A DNA stretch of 64,000 nt, taken from contig JAWSUT010000008.1 in NCBI GenBank assembly GCA_033549345.1, positions 45,912-109,911 on the forward strand, given 5' to 3'. The notes under the pieces are model-generated. The model searched no databases. It saw only the letters and a list, made by a program, of their open reading frames with translations, and was not told the DNA's origin. Below are positions 50,835 through 59,259 of this stretch, piece by piece. This stretch comes from JAWSUT01 sp033549345 (GTDB lineage: Bacteria; Bacillota; Dethiobacteria; Dethiobacterales; Dethiobacteraceae). A program made the translations under genes and the position numbers. The stretch's first letter is position 1. Every line of letters starts with the position of its first letter.

Positions 50835-53654
50835 TTAATCCTTAACCCGGCCCGGCAGTCTTGAGAGAGTCAATAATAATGCTAAATCCCTAGGTTTAAG
50901 CGGGGTGGTTTGAAAGACTCTGTTTAGCGCCGGAATATAAACGGATGATAGCAGAACTCCTAAGAAAGCACCTGCGGATGGCAGCTTAAATTTGTTGGTA
51001 GGATTGGAATCAAGGAAATTAAACATCTGACGAAAAACCAGATTGGATAAAGCCATCGTCCTGGCCTTTAAAAGCCCACCGCCGGCCGCCATTGTCCCTG
51101 CAAAAAAACCGTATGTTGTCAGTCCTGTAATGAGGCTGTTTTTAATAATTTCCTGTTTCATTTCGTGATGAATTAAAGTATTGTATGAATTATTTTCGGG
51201 TTCTGTCAATCCCTGTTTACTTTCACCGGCCCCAAGCGCAATGACGGGAATACTTTCAGTAATAAAATTTACTAAAATGATTTGGCTGGGAGCCAGGGGG
51301 AACGCCGAACCGGCAGTTACTGTTAGGAGAAAAGCTGCAACCTCACCAAAATTTCCACTTAAGGCATACTGCAGAGACTTTTGAATATTACCTCTGATAT
51401 TTTGCCCCTCTTCAATGGCATGGACAATTGTAGTAAAGTTGTCATCCGCCAAAGTAAGCTCTGCTGCTTCCCGAGTCACGTCGGTGCCCTTCTGCCCCAT
51501 GGCGATTCCGACATGAGCTTCCCTGACAGCGGGAGCATCGTTTACTCCGTCCCCCGTCATGGCTACAACGCAGCCCAGTTCCTTAAATGCTTTAACAATC
51601 CGTAACTTATGCTGCGGAGTGGCCCGTGCATATATATCCGCCTTCCAAGCTGCATGCAATAGTTCCCTGTCATTTAATTGATCGATTTCAGACCCTGTTA
51701 TCAGAGTGCCTGTTTGCAGTAAGCCAACTTCCTTACCGACTGCATGGGCGGTCACAGGGTGGTCACCTGTTATCATGACAACCTTTATACCGGCTTTACG
51801 GCATTTTTTAACAGCCTCGGGAACACCGGGTTTTATCGGGTCGGCAAGTCCAACCAGGCCAAGAAACAGTAAATCCTGCTCGAGCTCTTCATCCAGGTGC
51901 TCGCTGCCTTCTAAAGGCCTGTAAGCCAAGGCAACTACCCGTAACGCTTCTTTGCACATCATCGTGTTATTGTCTAAGATTCTCTGTTTTGCTTTAGCGT
52001 CAAGTACTGTAATCTGATCCTTCTCACAGACCCATTTACATCTACCCATTACTTCATCGACAGCACCTTTTGTATATACTGATACTGATCCGGCAGGGTC
52101 AGTACATACGACGGTCATCATTTTTCGTTGTGAGTCAAAGACAAGTTCCTTTTGGCGGCAATAGTTTTCATGTATTTCTTGCCAGGTAAGTCCGTTTTCA
52201 ATAGCAAACCGTATCAAGGCCACATCTGTTGGGTCACCGCTGACGGTACGTTCCTGCTTTTCTGCAAACCTAAACTGAGCATTATTGCAAAGAGCTGCGG
52301 CCAGCAGAATCCTGCTAACCGTTTCATTTGCCGGCTGATTTATAATTTCTGCGGCCCCCCGGATGCAACCACCGGTATACAGCGTTTTCACTGCCATTTC
52401 ACCCTTCGTTAGGGTTCCTGTTTTATCGGTACATATCACCGTAGCGTTGCCAAGAGTTTCTACAGCCGATAATTTGCGTACAATAGCATGCTTTTCAGCC
52501 ATTTTCCTTATGCCGAAAGCTGAAGCTATTGTAACCACAGTTGGCAATCCCTCGGGGATAACCCCCACTGCCAGAGTCAGGCCTGTTCTCACCATTTTCA
52601 TGACGGGCCTGCCCTTGATCAGCCCTATGCCGATGACGCATCCGCACAACAGTAAACTGCCAACGGCAAGCTTTTTACTCAACTGTTCCAGTTGCTGCTG
52701 CAATGGTGTAAGGGATGTGTTTGCATTATTTAATGCCTGTGCCAGCTGTCCGATTTCTGTCACACTTCCGGTGGCAACAACCACTGCACGGGCATTACCT
52801 TTAATGACCCGGGTACTCATATAGGCCATATTAGCTCTTTCGGCAACAGGAATATTTATTTGCGAACACATGGCGGTTTTTTTGGCAACTGCCAAAGACT
52901 CACCCGTCAGGGTAGATTCATCTATCATTAGATTTACCGCGCTGATTAACCTGCAGTCAGCGGGAATGATATCGCCTTCATTGATAATGATAATATCTCC
53001 GGGCACGATTTTTGCAGATGAAATGATTGTACTGTTCCCTTCCGCCAGTACTTTTGAAAAAGGAGTGGCCAGCTCCTTTAACGTACTCATAGATTTTTCC
53101 GCTTTTAGGCTTTGTATGACTCCAAGGCCGGCTTCAAGTCCAATGATGCCCAAAATGGCTACTGCGTCATAATATTGCCTGGTAAAAAATGAAATCAAAC
53201 CAATGCCAAGTAACAGTTGTCCCATAAAATCTTTCAGTGGGTCCGTCAGATGGGAAAGGATTGAAGTGTTCTTCTCCACAGAGAACTCATTGTAACCATA
53301 CGTAGCCAGCCTGGCGTGTCTCTCCTGCAGAGCAAGGCCGGCAGCTGAATCCGACTTGAATTCGTTTACTACATCCCAGTAATCTTTGGTATGCCAATCC
53401 GTGACTCGCTGCTGCCTGCCTACCCTAAGTGTAATTGCATGAATAACCGACTTAATTATCAGCGAATGGGTTATTCTTGCCGGCTGGTAATAGATAAGCA
53501 AACTCCCGGTTGAAGGGTTTACCCTGTATTTAATAATACCCGGCAGGTTCATGAGAATATTTTGTATCTTCTTTGCAGGAATCTGATTTTTCTTTTTCAC
53601 CGGGACTCTAAGCCTGATGCGTCCAGGCAGAAAGTGTACAAGCTCTATTCTCAT
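50835..53654 (-). CDS. P2-type cation ATPase with N-terminal HMA-like domain
   Basis: The 939-residue ATPase begins MRIELVHFLPGRIRLRVP, a ferredoxin-like HMA-type domain (about residues 1-85) without the CxxC metal motif. A typical calcium-type P2 ATPase follows: TGESLAVAK, the TM4 motif GVIPEGLPTVV, ICTDKTGTLTKG (phosphorylated Asp), MTGDGVNDAPAV, and TM6 NFITESIPVIALG, where calcium pumps usually have NLVTDG. The domain fusion and TM6 differences make the ion uncertain (Ca, Mn, Fe or other). AGGAGG precedes the ATG at 53654; a longer frame from 53696 lacks a site. It diverges from the Fur-boxed locus. Confidence 0.9.
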   Translation of the reverse strand: MRIELVHFLPGRIRLRVPVKKKNQIPAKKIQNILMNLPGIIKYRVNPSTGSLLIYYQPARITHSLIIKSVIHAITLRVGRQQRVTDWHTKDYWDVVNEFKSDSAAGLALQERHARLATYGYNEFSVEKNTSILSHLTDPLKDFMGQLLLGIGLISFFTRQYYDAVAILGIIGLEAGLGVIQSLKAEKSMSTLKELATPFSKVLAEGNSTIISSAKIVPGDIIIINEGDIIPADCRLISAVNLMIDESTLTGESLAVAKKTAMCSQINIPVAERANMAYMSTRVIKGNARAVVVATGSVTEIGQLAQALNNANTSLTPLQQQLEQLSKKLAVGSLLLCGCVIGIGLIKGRPVMKMVRTGLTLAVGVIPEGLPTVVTIASAFGIRKMAEKHAIVRKLSAVETLGNATVICTDKTGTLTKGEMAVKTLYTGGCIRGAAEIINQPANETVSRILLAAALCNNAQFRFAEKQERTVSGDPTDVALIRFAIENGLTWQEIHENYCRQKELVFDSQRKMMTVVCTDPAGSVSVYTKGAVDEVMGRCKWVCEKDQITVLDAKAKQRILDNNTMMCKEALRVVALAYRPLEGSEHLDEELEQDLLFLGLVGLADPIKPGVPEAVKKCRKAGIKVVMITGDHPVTAHAVGKEVGLLQTGTLITGSEIDQLNDRELLHAAWKADIYARATPQHKLRIVKAFKELGCVVAMTGDGVNDAPAVREAHVGIAMGQKGTDVTREAAELTLADDNFTTIVHAIEEGQNIRGNIQKSLQYALSGNFGEVAAFLLTVTAGSAFPLAPSQIILVNFITESIPVIALGAGESKQGLTEPENNSYNTLIHHEMKQEIIKNSLITGLTTYGFFAGTMAAGGGLLKARTMALSNLVFRQMFNFLDSNPTNKFKLPSAGAFLGVLLSSVYIPALNRVFQTTPLKPRDLALLLTLSRLPGRVKD

Positions 53655-53799
53655 GAAATCCTCCTGTAAACCGGCACTTAAAAATATAACATTCAATATT
53701 TTTCCGCAACACGGCCCCTATATACCACTTCATTCATGGGTCACCGTATTTATATTGTAACTTTTAATCTTTTAATTGTAACTTTTGCATGAATTAATG

Positions 53800-53829
53800 T
53801 TGACATAATAAGAACGGCTGCGATATAAT
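53800..53829 (+). promoter_or_regulatory. Strong promoter of the metal-ATPase locus
   Basis: TTGACA at 53800-53805 and TATAAT at 53824-53829, 18 bases apart. A Fur-like box begins seven bases downstream, across the expected transcription start. Confidence 0.85.
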
Positions 53830-53835
53830 AGGCGC

Positions 53836-53855
53836 ATGAGAATGATTTTCATTAT
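53836..53855. promoter_or_regulatory. Fur-like box 3
   Basis: ATGAGAATGATTTTCATTAT contains TGAGAAT-G-ATTTTCA and, overlapping, the perfect 5-3-5 palindrome AATGA-TTT-TCATT. It matches the feoA box at 133-147 over its first ten bases and covers the likely +1 of the promoter. Confidence 0.8.
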
Positions 53856-53879
53856 ACATAATTGTTTGGGGGCAAGACT

Positions 53880-54572
53880 ATGACACCATTCCCCGCTGCC
53901 GTTTTTTATGAAGACCTAACAGAATTGGAACAGGAATCAATTGCGGCTTTTCTTGTCCGTGAGAGCGTTTATATTGTGGAAGATGAATTGGAATACTTCT
54001 TTACCCATAAAGCCAAGCTACTGGATATGTTGCTTGCAAACATCACTTTTAGTAAAACCGGACATATGGCTCTTGAGGAAAAATTGAATGAAACCCTGGT
54101 CTCTTCACAAGACTTAGAAATTATTCTTGCAAAAATACAAAAGAGAATTTTGCGGGAATTGCAAAAAGCCGACTGTAAACATACGTTTCATCTGCCTGCT
54201 CATGAAATAAGCGAAGGGTTGCCCCAATTTGAATTGGCCTTTGCAGAGCGACTGAGAACTCTTAAGCTCGGCCGTTCTGTTGCCAAAGGCATTGATATGG
54301 CCTGGAAAAAAGCAAGTAAGAGTATTCTTCCCAAAGCTTTGGCCGGTGTGAGCAATAAACTGCCGGTTGGAAATTATCTGGTCTCTGCTCTTGCCGTTAG
54401 TCCGCAGGAACAGGAGGCAGAGATTACAGCGAGCTTCCGAAAGGTAGCCGCTGCAACCCTGGAGCAATATCGGGTTGAGCTTATGAATATTCTGGTAAAT
54501 AAAGTAACACAGCAACTGTTTAAAGAACAGGTGCACAATGAGCTTGAAACGGTATATGCGCGATATGCGTAA
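53880..54572 (+). CDS. 230-residue helical protein, unrecognised, first gene of the Fur-boxed locus
   Basis: The sequence is almost wholly predicted helix, acidic in the first half (DLTELEQESIAAFLVRES, VEDELEYFFTHK) and more basic after residue 125 (LRTLKLGRSVAKGIDMAWKK). No membrane helix or signal peptide is clear and there is one cysteine. GGGGG ends seven bases before the ATG at 53880. It is first behind the strong promoter and box 3 and has its own terminator, so the downstream genes may depend on readthrough or a second promoter. No family recognised. Confidence 0.7.
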   Translation: MTPFPAAVFYEDLTELEQESIAAFLVRESVYIVEDELEYFFTHKAKLLDMLLANITFSKTGHMALEEKLNETLVSSQDLEIILAKIQKRILRELQKADCKHTFHLPAHEISEGLPQFELAFAERLRTLKLGRSVAKGIDMAWKKASKSILPKALAGVSNKLPVGNYLVSALAVSPQEQEAEITASFRKVAAATLEQYRVELMNILVNKVTQQLFKEQVHNELETVYARYA

Positions 54573-54584
54573 ATATAATGAATG

Positions 54585-54616
54585 AACTGTCCTGATAGAG
54601 GACAGTTTTTTTTTTG
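54585..54616 (+). terminator. Terminator after the 230-residue gene
   Basis: Stem AACTGTCCT-GATAG-AGGACAGTT followed by a T run of about nine. Confidence 0.9.
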
Positions 54617-54684
54617 GTATTTGCTGTATATAGAAGCTACCGAATGTTAATAATAGCAAAAAGATAAAAAGGAGGGAATGACTG

Positions 54685-55305
54685 GTGACAGATCAAAGTT
54701 ATGCCAATCAGGGAGCCGAAGGTGGTAATACGTATGAGGAGGCACAGTCCGCTCCCGTTAATTATGGCGCTCCCGGCCCAGGCTTTGGGTATCCGGGGCC
54801 ATTGCCTTTTCCCGGTGGTTACTTCAATCCCGGGCAAATGACTCCTCCGGCTGGTTATTTCGGGCAGGGCACTCCTCCTGGAGGTAACCCCGGACAAGGT
54901 ACTCCTCCGGGTGCGAAAGGTGGTCCTGCGGGCGCTAAGCCCGGGCAGGGTGCGCCCATGGGTGGCAGCTTCAATCCGGGGCAGGCACCTCCTGCAGGGG
55001 CTAATCCCGGTCCGGGTTTCCAGGGGAGCAATCCCGGCTTTCAACAGCAGTATACAAATCCGATGTTTAAGGGAGGGCCTATGAGTTATCCAGGATACCA
55101 AGGATATTATGGATGTTACCATCACCCGTACCATCATCCTCATCATTACCATCCTCATTACTACTACCATCATGGGTTTACCCCGTATTATGCGGGTGTT
55201 AATTACGGGTTTAATCAGCCGGGTTATGGGGGATTTAACTACTATCCACCTTATCCCTATGGCATAAACCAGCCTGGCTTCGCCGGACCGAATTATAAGT
55301 CCTAA
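54685..55305 (+). CDS. Gly/Pro/Tyr-rich protein with a polyhistidine tract
   Basis: The 206-residue protein is low complexity. Residues about 25-125 are Gly/Pro-rich with repeated PGQGTPPG and NPGQ units. Residues about 143-164 hold a tract with ten His (CYHHPYHHPHHYHPHYYYHH) and one Cys, a likely metal-binding patch. The C-terminus carries FNQPGYGGFNYYPPYPYG and INQPGFAG, the same unit that repeats in the next gene. No membrane helix. The start is GTG at 54685 with GGAGGG eight bases upstream. It might form a matrix, coat or condensate; no family recognised. Confidence 0.72.
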   Translation: MTDQSYANQGAEGGNTYEEAQSAPVNYGAPGPGFGYPGPLPFPGGYFNPGQMTPPAGYFGQGTPPGGNPGQGTPPGAKGGPAGAKPGQGAPMGGSFNPGQAPPAGANPGPGFQGSNPGFQQQYTNPMFKGGPMSYPGYQGYYGCYHHPYHHPHHYHPHYYYHHGFTPYYAGVNYGFNQPGYGGFNYYPPYPYGINQPGFAGPNYKS

Positions 55306-55369
55306 CCGGAAATGTTCTGTTAATGGGCCCACCGGCCTTAGACAAAATAAAATAAATTAGGAGGATCTA

Positions 55370-56131
55370 ATGGATCACACACATTATCATGGAATGCCTG
55401 GAGGTTACAATGCCCCTTACCATGATGACGATGATTACCACCATCCTTACTACTATAATCATGGGTATCCTTACTATGGAGGTGTTAATAGCAGCATGAA
55501 TCAACTGGGAACCGGCGGCACTGCCTATTACCAGCCCTATCCCTACGGCGCCGGAAACTACGGTATGAATCAACCCGGCTACGGATCTGGCAATTACAAG
55601 ATGTATGCATACGGTGGGGGTTATAGCCAGAATCAGCCCTATCCCTACGGCGGCGGGGGCTATAGTATGAATCAGCCCGGTTTTGGCGGATATAACTATC
55701 ATCAGCCTAACCCCTATGGAGGCGGAGGCTATAATATGAATCAACCCGCCTTTGGAGGGTACAATTATAATCAGCCCTATCCCTATGGAAGCCCCAACTA
55801 CAACATGTACCCCGGGAATCCTTACGGCAATCCAATGGGTAATTGGTCGAATATCTTTAACCCCGGCTATTTGTCGTACCTGCTGCGCGGCCCCAAAGTA
55901 AATAATTTCTTTCGCTCCGTTGGTATGGTAACTGTGGGTCTGCTGTTGGTACCCTCCGTAGCAAGAGCGTTTCGTCCTCTTGTCGTATCTGCTGTTGAAG
56001 GTGCGTTCAGTGTTTCCGAGGAAGTAAAAAATATTTTTGCTGATGCCAAAGAGGATATGGACGACATCTTTGCCGAGGCAAAATGGGAAGATGTAAAGGA
56101 TGAGGGGACAAAAGACGGACGCAAGTCGTAA
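55370..56131 (+). CDS. His/Asp- and Tyr-rich repeat protein with a PacL/DUF5132-like membrane tail
   Basis: Three parts are visible in 253 residues. Residues 1-31 are metal-ligand rich (His 3, 5, 7, 18, 24, 25, 31 and Asp 2, 19-22). Residues about 40-165 are repeats of the type YxMNQPGFGGYNYNQPYPYG, some five or six copies. Residues 181-201 form a membrane helix (VGMVTVGLLLVPSVARAF), then RPLVVSAVEGAFSVSEEV and the acidic amphipathic helix FADAKEDMDDIFAEAKWED. This tail resembles DUF5132 and, in layout, the mycobacterial PacL (DUF1490) adaptors of P1B ATPases. GGAGG lies about seven bases before the ATG. The next two genes encode a similar small protein and a P1B ATPase. Confidence 0.75.
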   Translation: MDHTHYHGMPGGYNAPYHDDDDYHHPYYYNHGYPYYGGVNSSMNQLGTGGTAYYQPYPYGAGNYGMNQPGYGSGNYKMYAYGGGYSQNQPYPYGGGGYSMNQPGFGGYNYHQPNPYGGGGYNMNQPAFGGYNYNQPYPYGSPNYNMYPGNPYGNPMGNWSNIFNPGYLSYLLRGPKVNNFFRSVGMVTVGLLLVPSVARAFRPLVVSAVEGAFSVSEEVKNIFADAKEDMDDIFAEAKWEDVKDEGTKDGRKS

Positions 56132-56203
56132 GTAAAAAATAATTAATATTTACCTCCTCGTACAGGAATACTAAAACAGTAGAATGTACGAGGAGGTTTT
56201 ACC

Positions 56204-56560
56204 ATGCTAAGCTACTATACCAGAATGTTTTACAGAAACCCTTTTCGCAGGGGTTTTTGGTGGGGTGTGGGTACAGCAGGTGCCTTTTGGCTTTTTGGCA
56301 AAAACCTGCGGCCGCTTGCAGTTGAGGGTGCGAAAGGATTAATTAAGCTGGACCGGGGAGTCAAAGGGACAGTGAGGCAGACAAGTGAAGGTGTGGGTGG
56401 AATTGTGATGGAGGCGCAGGCCAACCGGTTGAAAGACAAAGTGAAATCGATGAACCTAAGTGATCAGCAAAGAAAGCTGATTAAGAAAGATATTGGAAAA
56501 CTATCCATGCAGCTTGATGCGCTAAACGAAGCAGTTGACCCTGCGGAAAGGGAGCACTAA
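56204..56560 (+). CDS. Small membrane protein, PacL/DUF5132-like adaptor
   Basis: The 118-residue protein has a basic aromatic N-terminus (MLSYYTRMFYRNPFRRG), a Gly-rich membrane helix GFWWGVGTAGAFWLFG, then LRPLAVEGAKGLIKLDRGVK and a charged helical C-terminus (about residues 65-110). The RPLxVxxxKG block is shared with the tail of the preceding protein. AGGAGG precedes the ATG by six to seven bases. It ends three bases before the P1B ATPase, so tight coupling and a physical partnership are likely. Family assignment is tentative. Confidence 0.72.
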   Translation: MLSYYTRMFYRNPFRRGFWWGVGTAGAFWLFGKNLRPLAVEGAKGLIKLDRGVKGTVRQTSEGVGGIVMEAQANRLKDKVKSMNLSDQQRKLIKKDIGKLSMQLDALNEAVDPAEREH

Positions 56561-56563
56561 AGG

Positions 56564-58810
56564 ATGAGCCTTTGCAGGACAGAAACAGTACACGTTTTAC
56601 CCGGAAGGGTCCGGATTAGAATAAACGGTTTAAAAGGCAATCGTCCTTTCGCAACTTCACTGGAAAAGACCCTAAAAAGACATGAGAATGTTTATCATAT
56701 TAAGGCTAGTCCACAGACGGGCAAAGCCTTAATTCTTTTTGACAATGGTAAAATCGCCCTGAATGAACTTATTTCTGTGTTGCACAAAGACATTTTCTAT
56801 ATACTGCAAAGAGTTGCGCTCATTGACGTCAGGGAAAAATGGATTAAGAACAGGACAGAGGTAAAAAGAAAGAATGAAACGTTTGAACCCGAGGATATGC
56901 CGCTGAATGTGCAGTTTTTTCAGGTAGCAGTTACCGGTGGTATCCTTTTTGGATTAATTCTTAAACGGTGCTTTTGGAGACGGTCAATTTTGGCCTTTTC
57001 CGGCAAGGTGAACCTTCTGGCCACGCTGACTACAATCGCTGCCGGCTACCCTATCATCCGCAGCGGCCTGGAAACACTTGTTACCCGTAAAAAGCTAAAT
57101 AACGATATGCTCATCAGCACGGCAACGATAGTTTCGCTGCTGTTAAAGGAAAACATCACGGGTTTGGTGGTCGTCTGGTTGGTAAATCTGAGTACCTTAT
57201 TCCAAACACTTACCATGGAGAAATCACGAAAAGCCATCCGGGATATGCTTCAGGGCAGGGAAGAGAACGCATGGATTGAAATTGACGGCACCGTTGTCTC
57301 CATACCTGTTGAAAATGTAGAAGTAGGCAATACCATCGTTTGCTTTATCGGTGACCGTGTCCCTGTGGATGGGGAGGTTGCGGCTGGAGAAGCTGCTGTC
57401 AGCCAGGCCGTTATTACCGGCGAATCCATGCCCGTAACTAAATCACGGGGAGATAAAATCTATGCCGGTTCCATTGTTGAACAGGGCAGTATTAAAATAC
57501 GGGTGGAGAAAGCGGGCCAGGATACATCAATAGCCAAGATTGTTGCCATGGTCGAAGCCGCGTCACGTGACAGAGCACCTGTAGAAAATATGGCTGACCG
57601 TTATGCCGATAGAATTGTTCCCTATTCTTTCGGGTTGGCCGCGTTAGTGTATGTTTTAACCAGGGATTTCAAACGCAGCATGACGATGCTGGTTATCGCC
57701 TGTCCCTGTGCCGCCGGCCTTGCTACCCCAACTGCCATCAGTGCTGCGATGGGGAATGCTGCAAAAAAAGGTATTCTGGTTAAAGGGGGCAGCTATCTGG
57801 AAAAGGTGGGCAGCACTGATGTCGTTCTATTTGATAAGACCGGAACCCTGACCGAAGGGAAACCCAGTGTAAGAGAAGTCGTGCCCGCCAATAAAACAAT
57901 CTCCGTTGAGCTGGTTATGCAATTGGCTTCTTCGGTAGAGCATCAGACAAACCACCCTCTCGCCAATGCTGTAGTCCAACGTGCCGAAGATATGCAGCTG
58001 GAATTGCTTACTGTGGATAACAAAGAAGTAATTATTGGCCAGGGTGTCAGGGGCACTATCGAGGGTGCCCCGGTGGCCGTCGGTAACCTGGCTTTCATGC
58101 AAGCCGCCGGCATCAACACGTCCCGGGCAAAAGCCAAAGCCTATAGGCTGCATATGCACGGTCAGACAGTATTGTATGTTGCCAGGGATAATAAACTGCT
58201 TGGATTGATCGGGATAGCGGACAACATCCGTCCCGACAGCAGGATGGCCGTCAGAAAACTGCGGCAGAGCGGCATTCAAAATATTGGCCTGGTTTCCGGT
58301 GACTGTAAAGAGATCGCAGACCTGGTGGCCCGTGAACTTGGATTAAATAAAGTATGGCCCGAAACAATGCCCTCCGACAAGGTAGAGATTGTAAAGCAAT
58401 TTCAGCAGGCGGGCAAAATAGTCGCCATGGTTGGTGACGGTATTAACGATTCTCCGGCTCTGGCAACATCCGATATAGGCATTGCCATGGGGACCGGTGG
58501 TACAGATGTGGCCATTGAGTCGGCCGATATTGTGCTGGCGGCTGATGACCCTGTGAAAATTGCTTCGCTTATTACCCTGAGCAACCATACTATGGAGATA
58601 GTTAAGCAGAATTTTCTCTTTGCTGTCGGCATCAATGTCAGCGGGTTATTGCTTGGAGCGGGCAAACTGATTACTCCCTTAATGGCAGCCATTTTACATA
58701 ATCTGAGCACATTGGGAGTTGTGGTTAATTCTTCAAGGTTGTTTACGTATAACCCCGATTTCCGGAAAGGAAGGCGCGCGCATGTCAGAACTAAACGAAC
58801 TGGAAAATAA
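56564..58810 (+). CDS. P1B-type heavy-metal ATPase with N-terminal HMA-like domain
   Basis: The 748-residue ATPase begins with an HMA-type domain lacking CxxC (TETVHVLPGRVRIRI), close to the N-terminus of the divergent P2 ATPase. It then has TGESMPVTK, the TM6 metal motif IACPCAAGLATPTAIS (CPC), LFDKTGTLTEGK, the NHPLANAV HP locus and MVGDGINDSPAL. The last helix pair reads LHNLSTLGVVVNSSRLF, as in CtpC-like enzymes. Substrate could be Zn, Mn, Fe or Cu; the CtpC similarity favours Zn or Mn, the Fur boxes favour iron. It directly follows the two adaptor-like genes. Confidence 0.93.
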   Translation: MSLCRTETVHVLPGRVRIRINGLKGNRPFATSLEKTLKRHENVYHIKASPQTGKALILFDNGKIALNELISVLHKDIFYILQRVALIDVREKWIKNRTEVKRKNETFEPEDMPLNVQFFQVAVTGGILFGLILKRCFWRRSILAFSGKVNLLATLTTIAAGYPIIRSGLETLVTRKKLNNDMLISTATIVSLLLKENITGLVVVWLVNLSTLFQTLTMEKSRKAIRDMLQGREENAWIEIDGTVVSIPVENVEVGNTIVCFIGDRVPVDGEVAAGEAAVSQAVITGESMPVTKSRGDKIYAGSIVEQGSIKIRVEKAGQDTSIAKIVAMVEAASRDRAPVENMADRYADRIVPYSFGLAALVYVLTRDFKRSMTMLVIACPCAAGLATPTAISAAMGNAAKKGILVKGGSYLEKVGSTDVVLFDKTGTLTEGKPSVREVVPANKTISVELVMQLASSVEHQTNHPLANAVVQRAEDMQLELLTVDNKEVIIGQGVRGTIEGAPVAVGNLAFMQAAGINTSRAKAKAYRLHMHGQTVLYVARDNKLLGLIGIADNIRPDSRMAVRKLRQSGIQNIGLVSGDCKEIADLVARELGLNKVWPETMPSDKVEIVKQFQQAGKIVAMVGDGINDSPALATSDIGIAMGTGGTDVAIESADIVLAADDPVKIASLITLSNHTMEIVKQNFLFAVGINVSGLLLGAGKLITPLMAAILHNLSTLGVVVNSSRLFTYNPDFRKGRRAHVRTKRTGK

Positions 58811-59018
58811 AATGAAGCATACAATGATGGGCGTCAAGGAGTGTGTTGAGTTAAGCATTAACATAAGAAAAGAGAGCCCGGAAACAAAAAAGCGGATTGA
58901 TAAATACTGGGAACAATTTTTAGTCCATTTCCTGGACTATGTGAAACGGCGTGAAAAAGAAACCGGCGAAGAACTGCTCAAAGGAATCTCCCCGACAAAG
59001 TTGTTTAAGTTTTGGTAA
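58782..59018 (+). CDS. 78-residue helical protein after the P1B ATPase, unrecognised
   Basis: The protein (MSELNELENKMKHTMMGVKE and on) is charged and helical, with a long Lys/Glu-rich middle and an aromatic end (LFKFW). No membrane helix. It overlaps the ATPase stop by 29 bases and ends at a terminator, so it is the last gene of the run. A small regulatory partner of the ATPase is possible. Confidence 0.68.
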   Translation: MSELNELENKMKHTMMGVKECVELSINIRKESPETKKRIDKYWEQFLVHFLDYVKRREKETGEELLKGISPTKLFKFW

Positions 59019-59027
59019 AGGCGGCAC

Positions 59028-59057
59028 AGCCAAGTCCTAGGACTTGGCTTTTTTTTA
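59028..59057 (+). terminator. Terminator of the metal-ATPase run
   Basis: A perfect 22-base palindrome (AGCCAAGTCC with GGACTTGGCT) followed by eight T. Confidence 0.9.
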
Positions 59058-59165
59058 TGGAAGTTTTGCATGCGTCTTGCGAAAAAAGAAAAACCTCGTT
59101 GCCTTTCGGTTTTGCTCTTAGACATGCTCGTAATAAATGTCCATGAAATTTATCAAACCTATCCA

Positions 59166-59194
59166 TTGTTAAACACCGCATTAAATTTTATATT
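59166..59194 (+). promoter_or_regulatory. Candidate promoter of the ABC pair
   Basis: TTGTTA at 59166-59171 and TATATT at 59189-59194 with 17 bases between. No Fur-like box is visible here. Confidence 0.5.
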
Positions 59195-59259
59195 AGAGAT
59201 GTGTCGATTTCTAAGAGATCCCTTTTTTGCATCGAAGAGGGTGGGGGGAGTGCATCGCT

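Noticed and set aside
55480..55800. Tandem direct repeats that might be a CRISPR array or minisatellite
   Set aside because: The repeats keep the reading frame, vary at synonymous positions and encode MNQPGFGGYNY-type units; there are no unique spacers of constant length.
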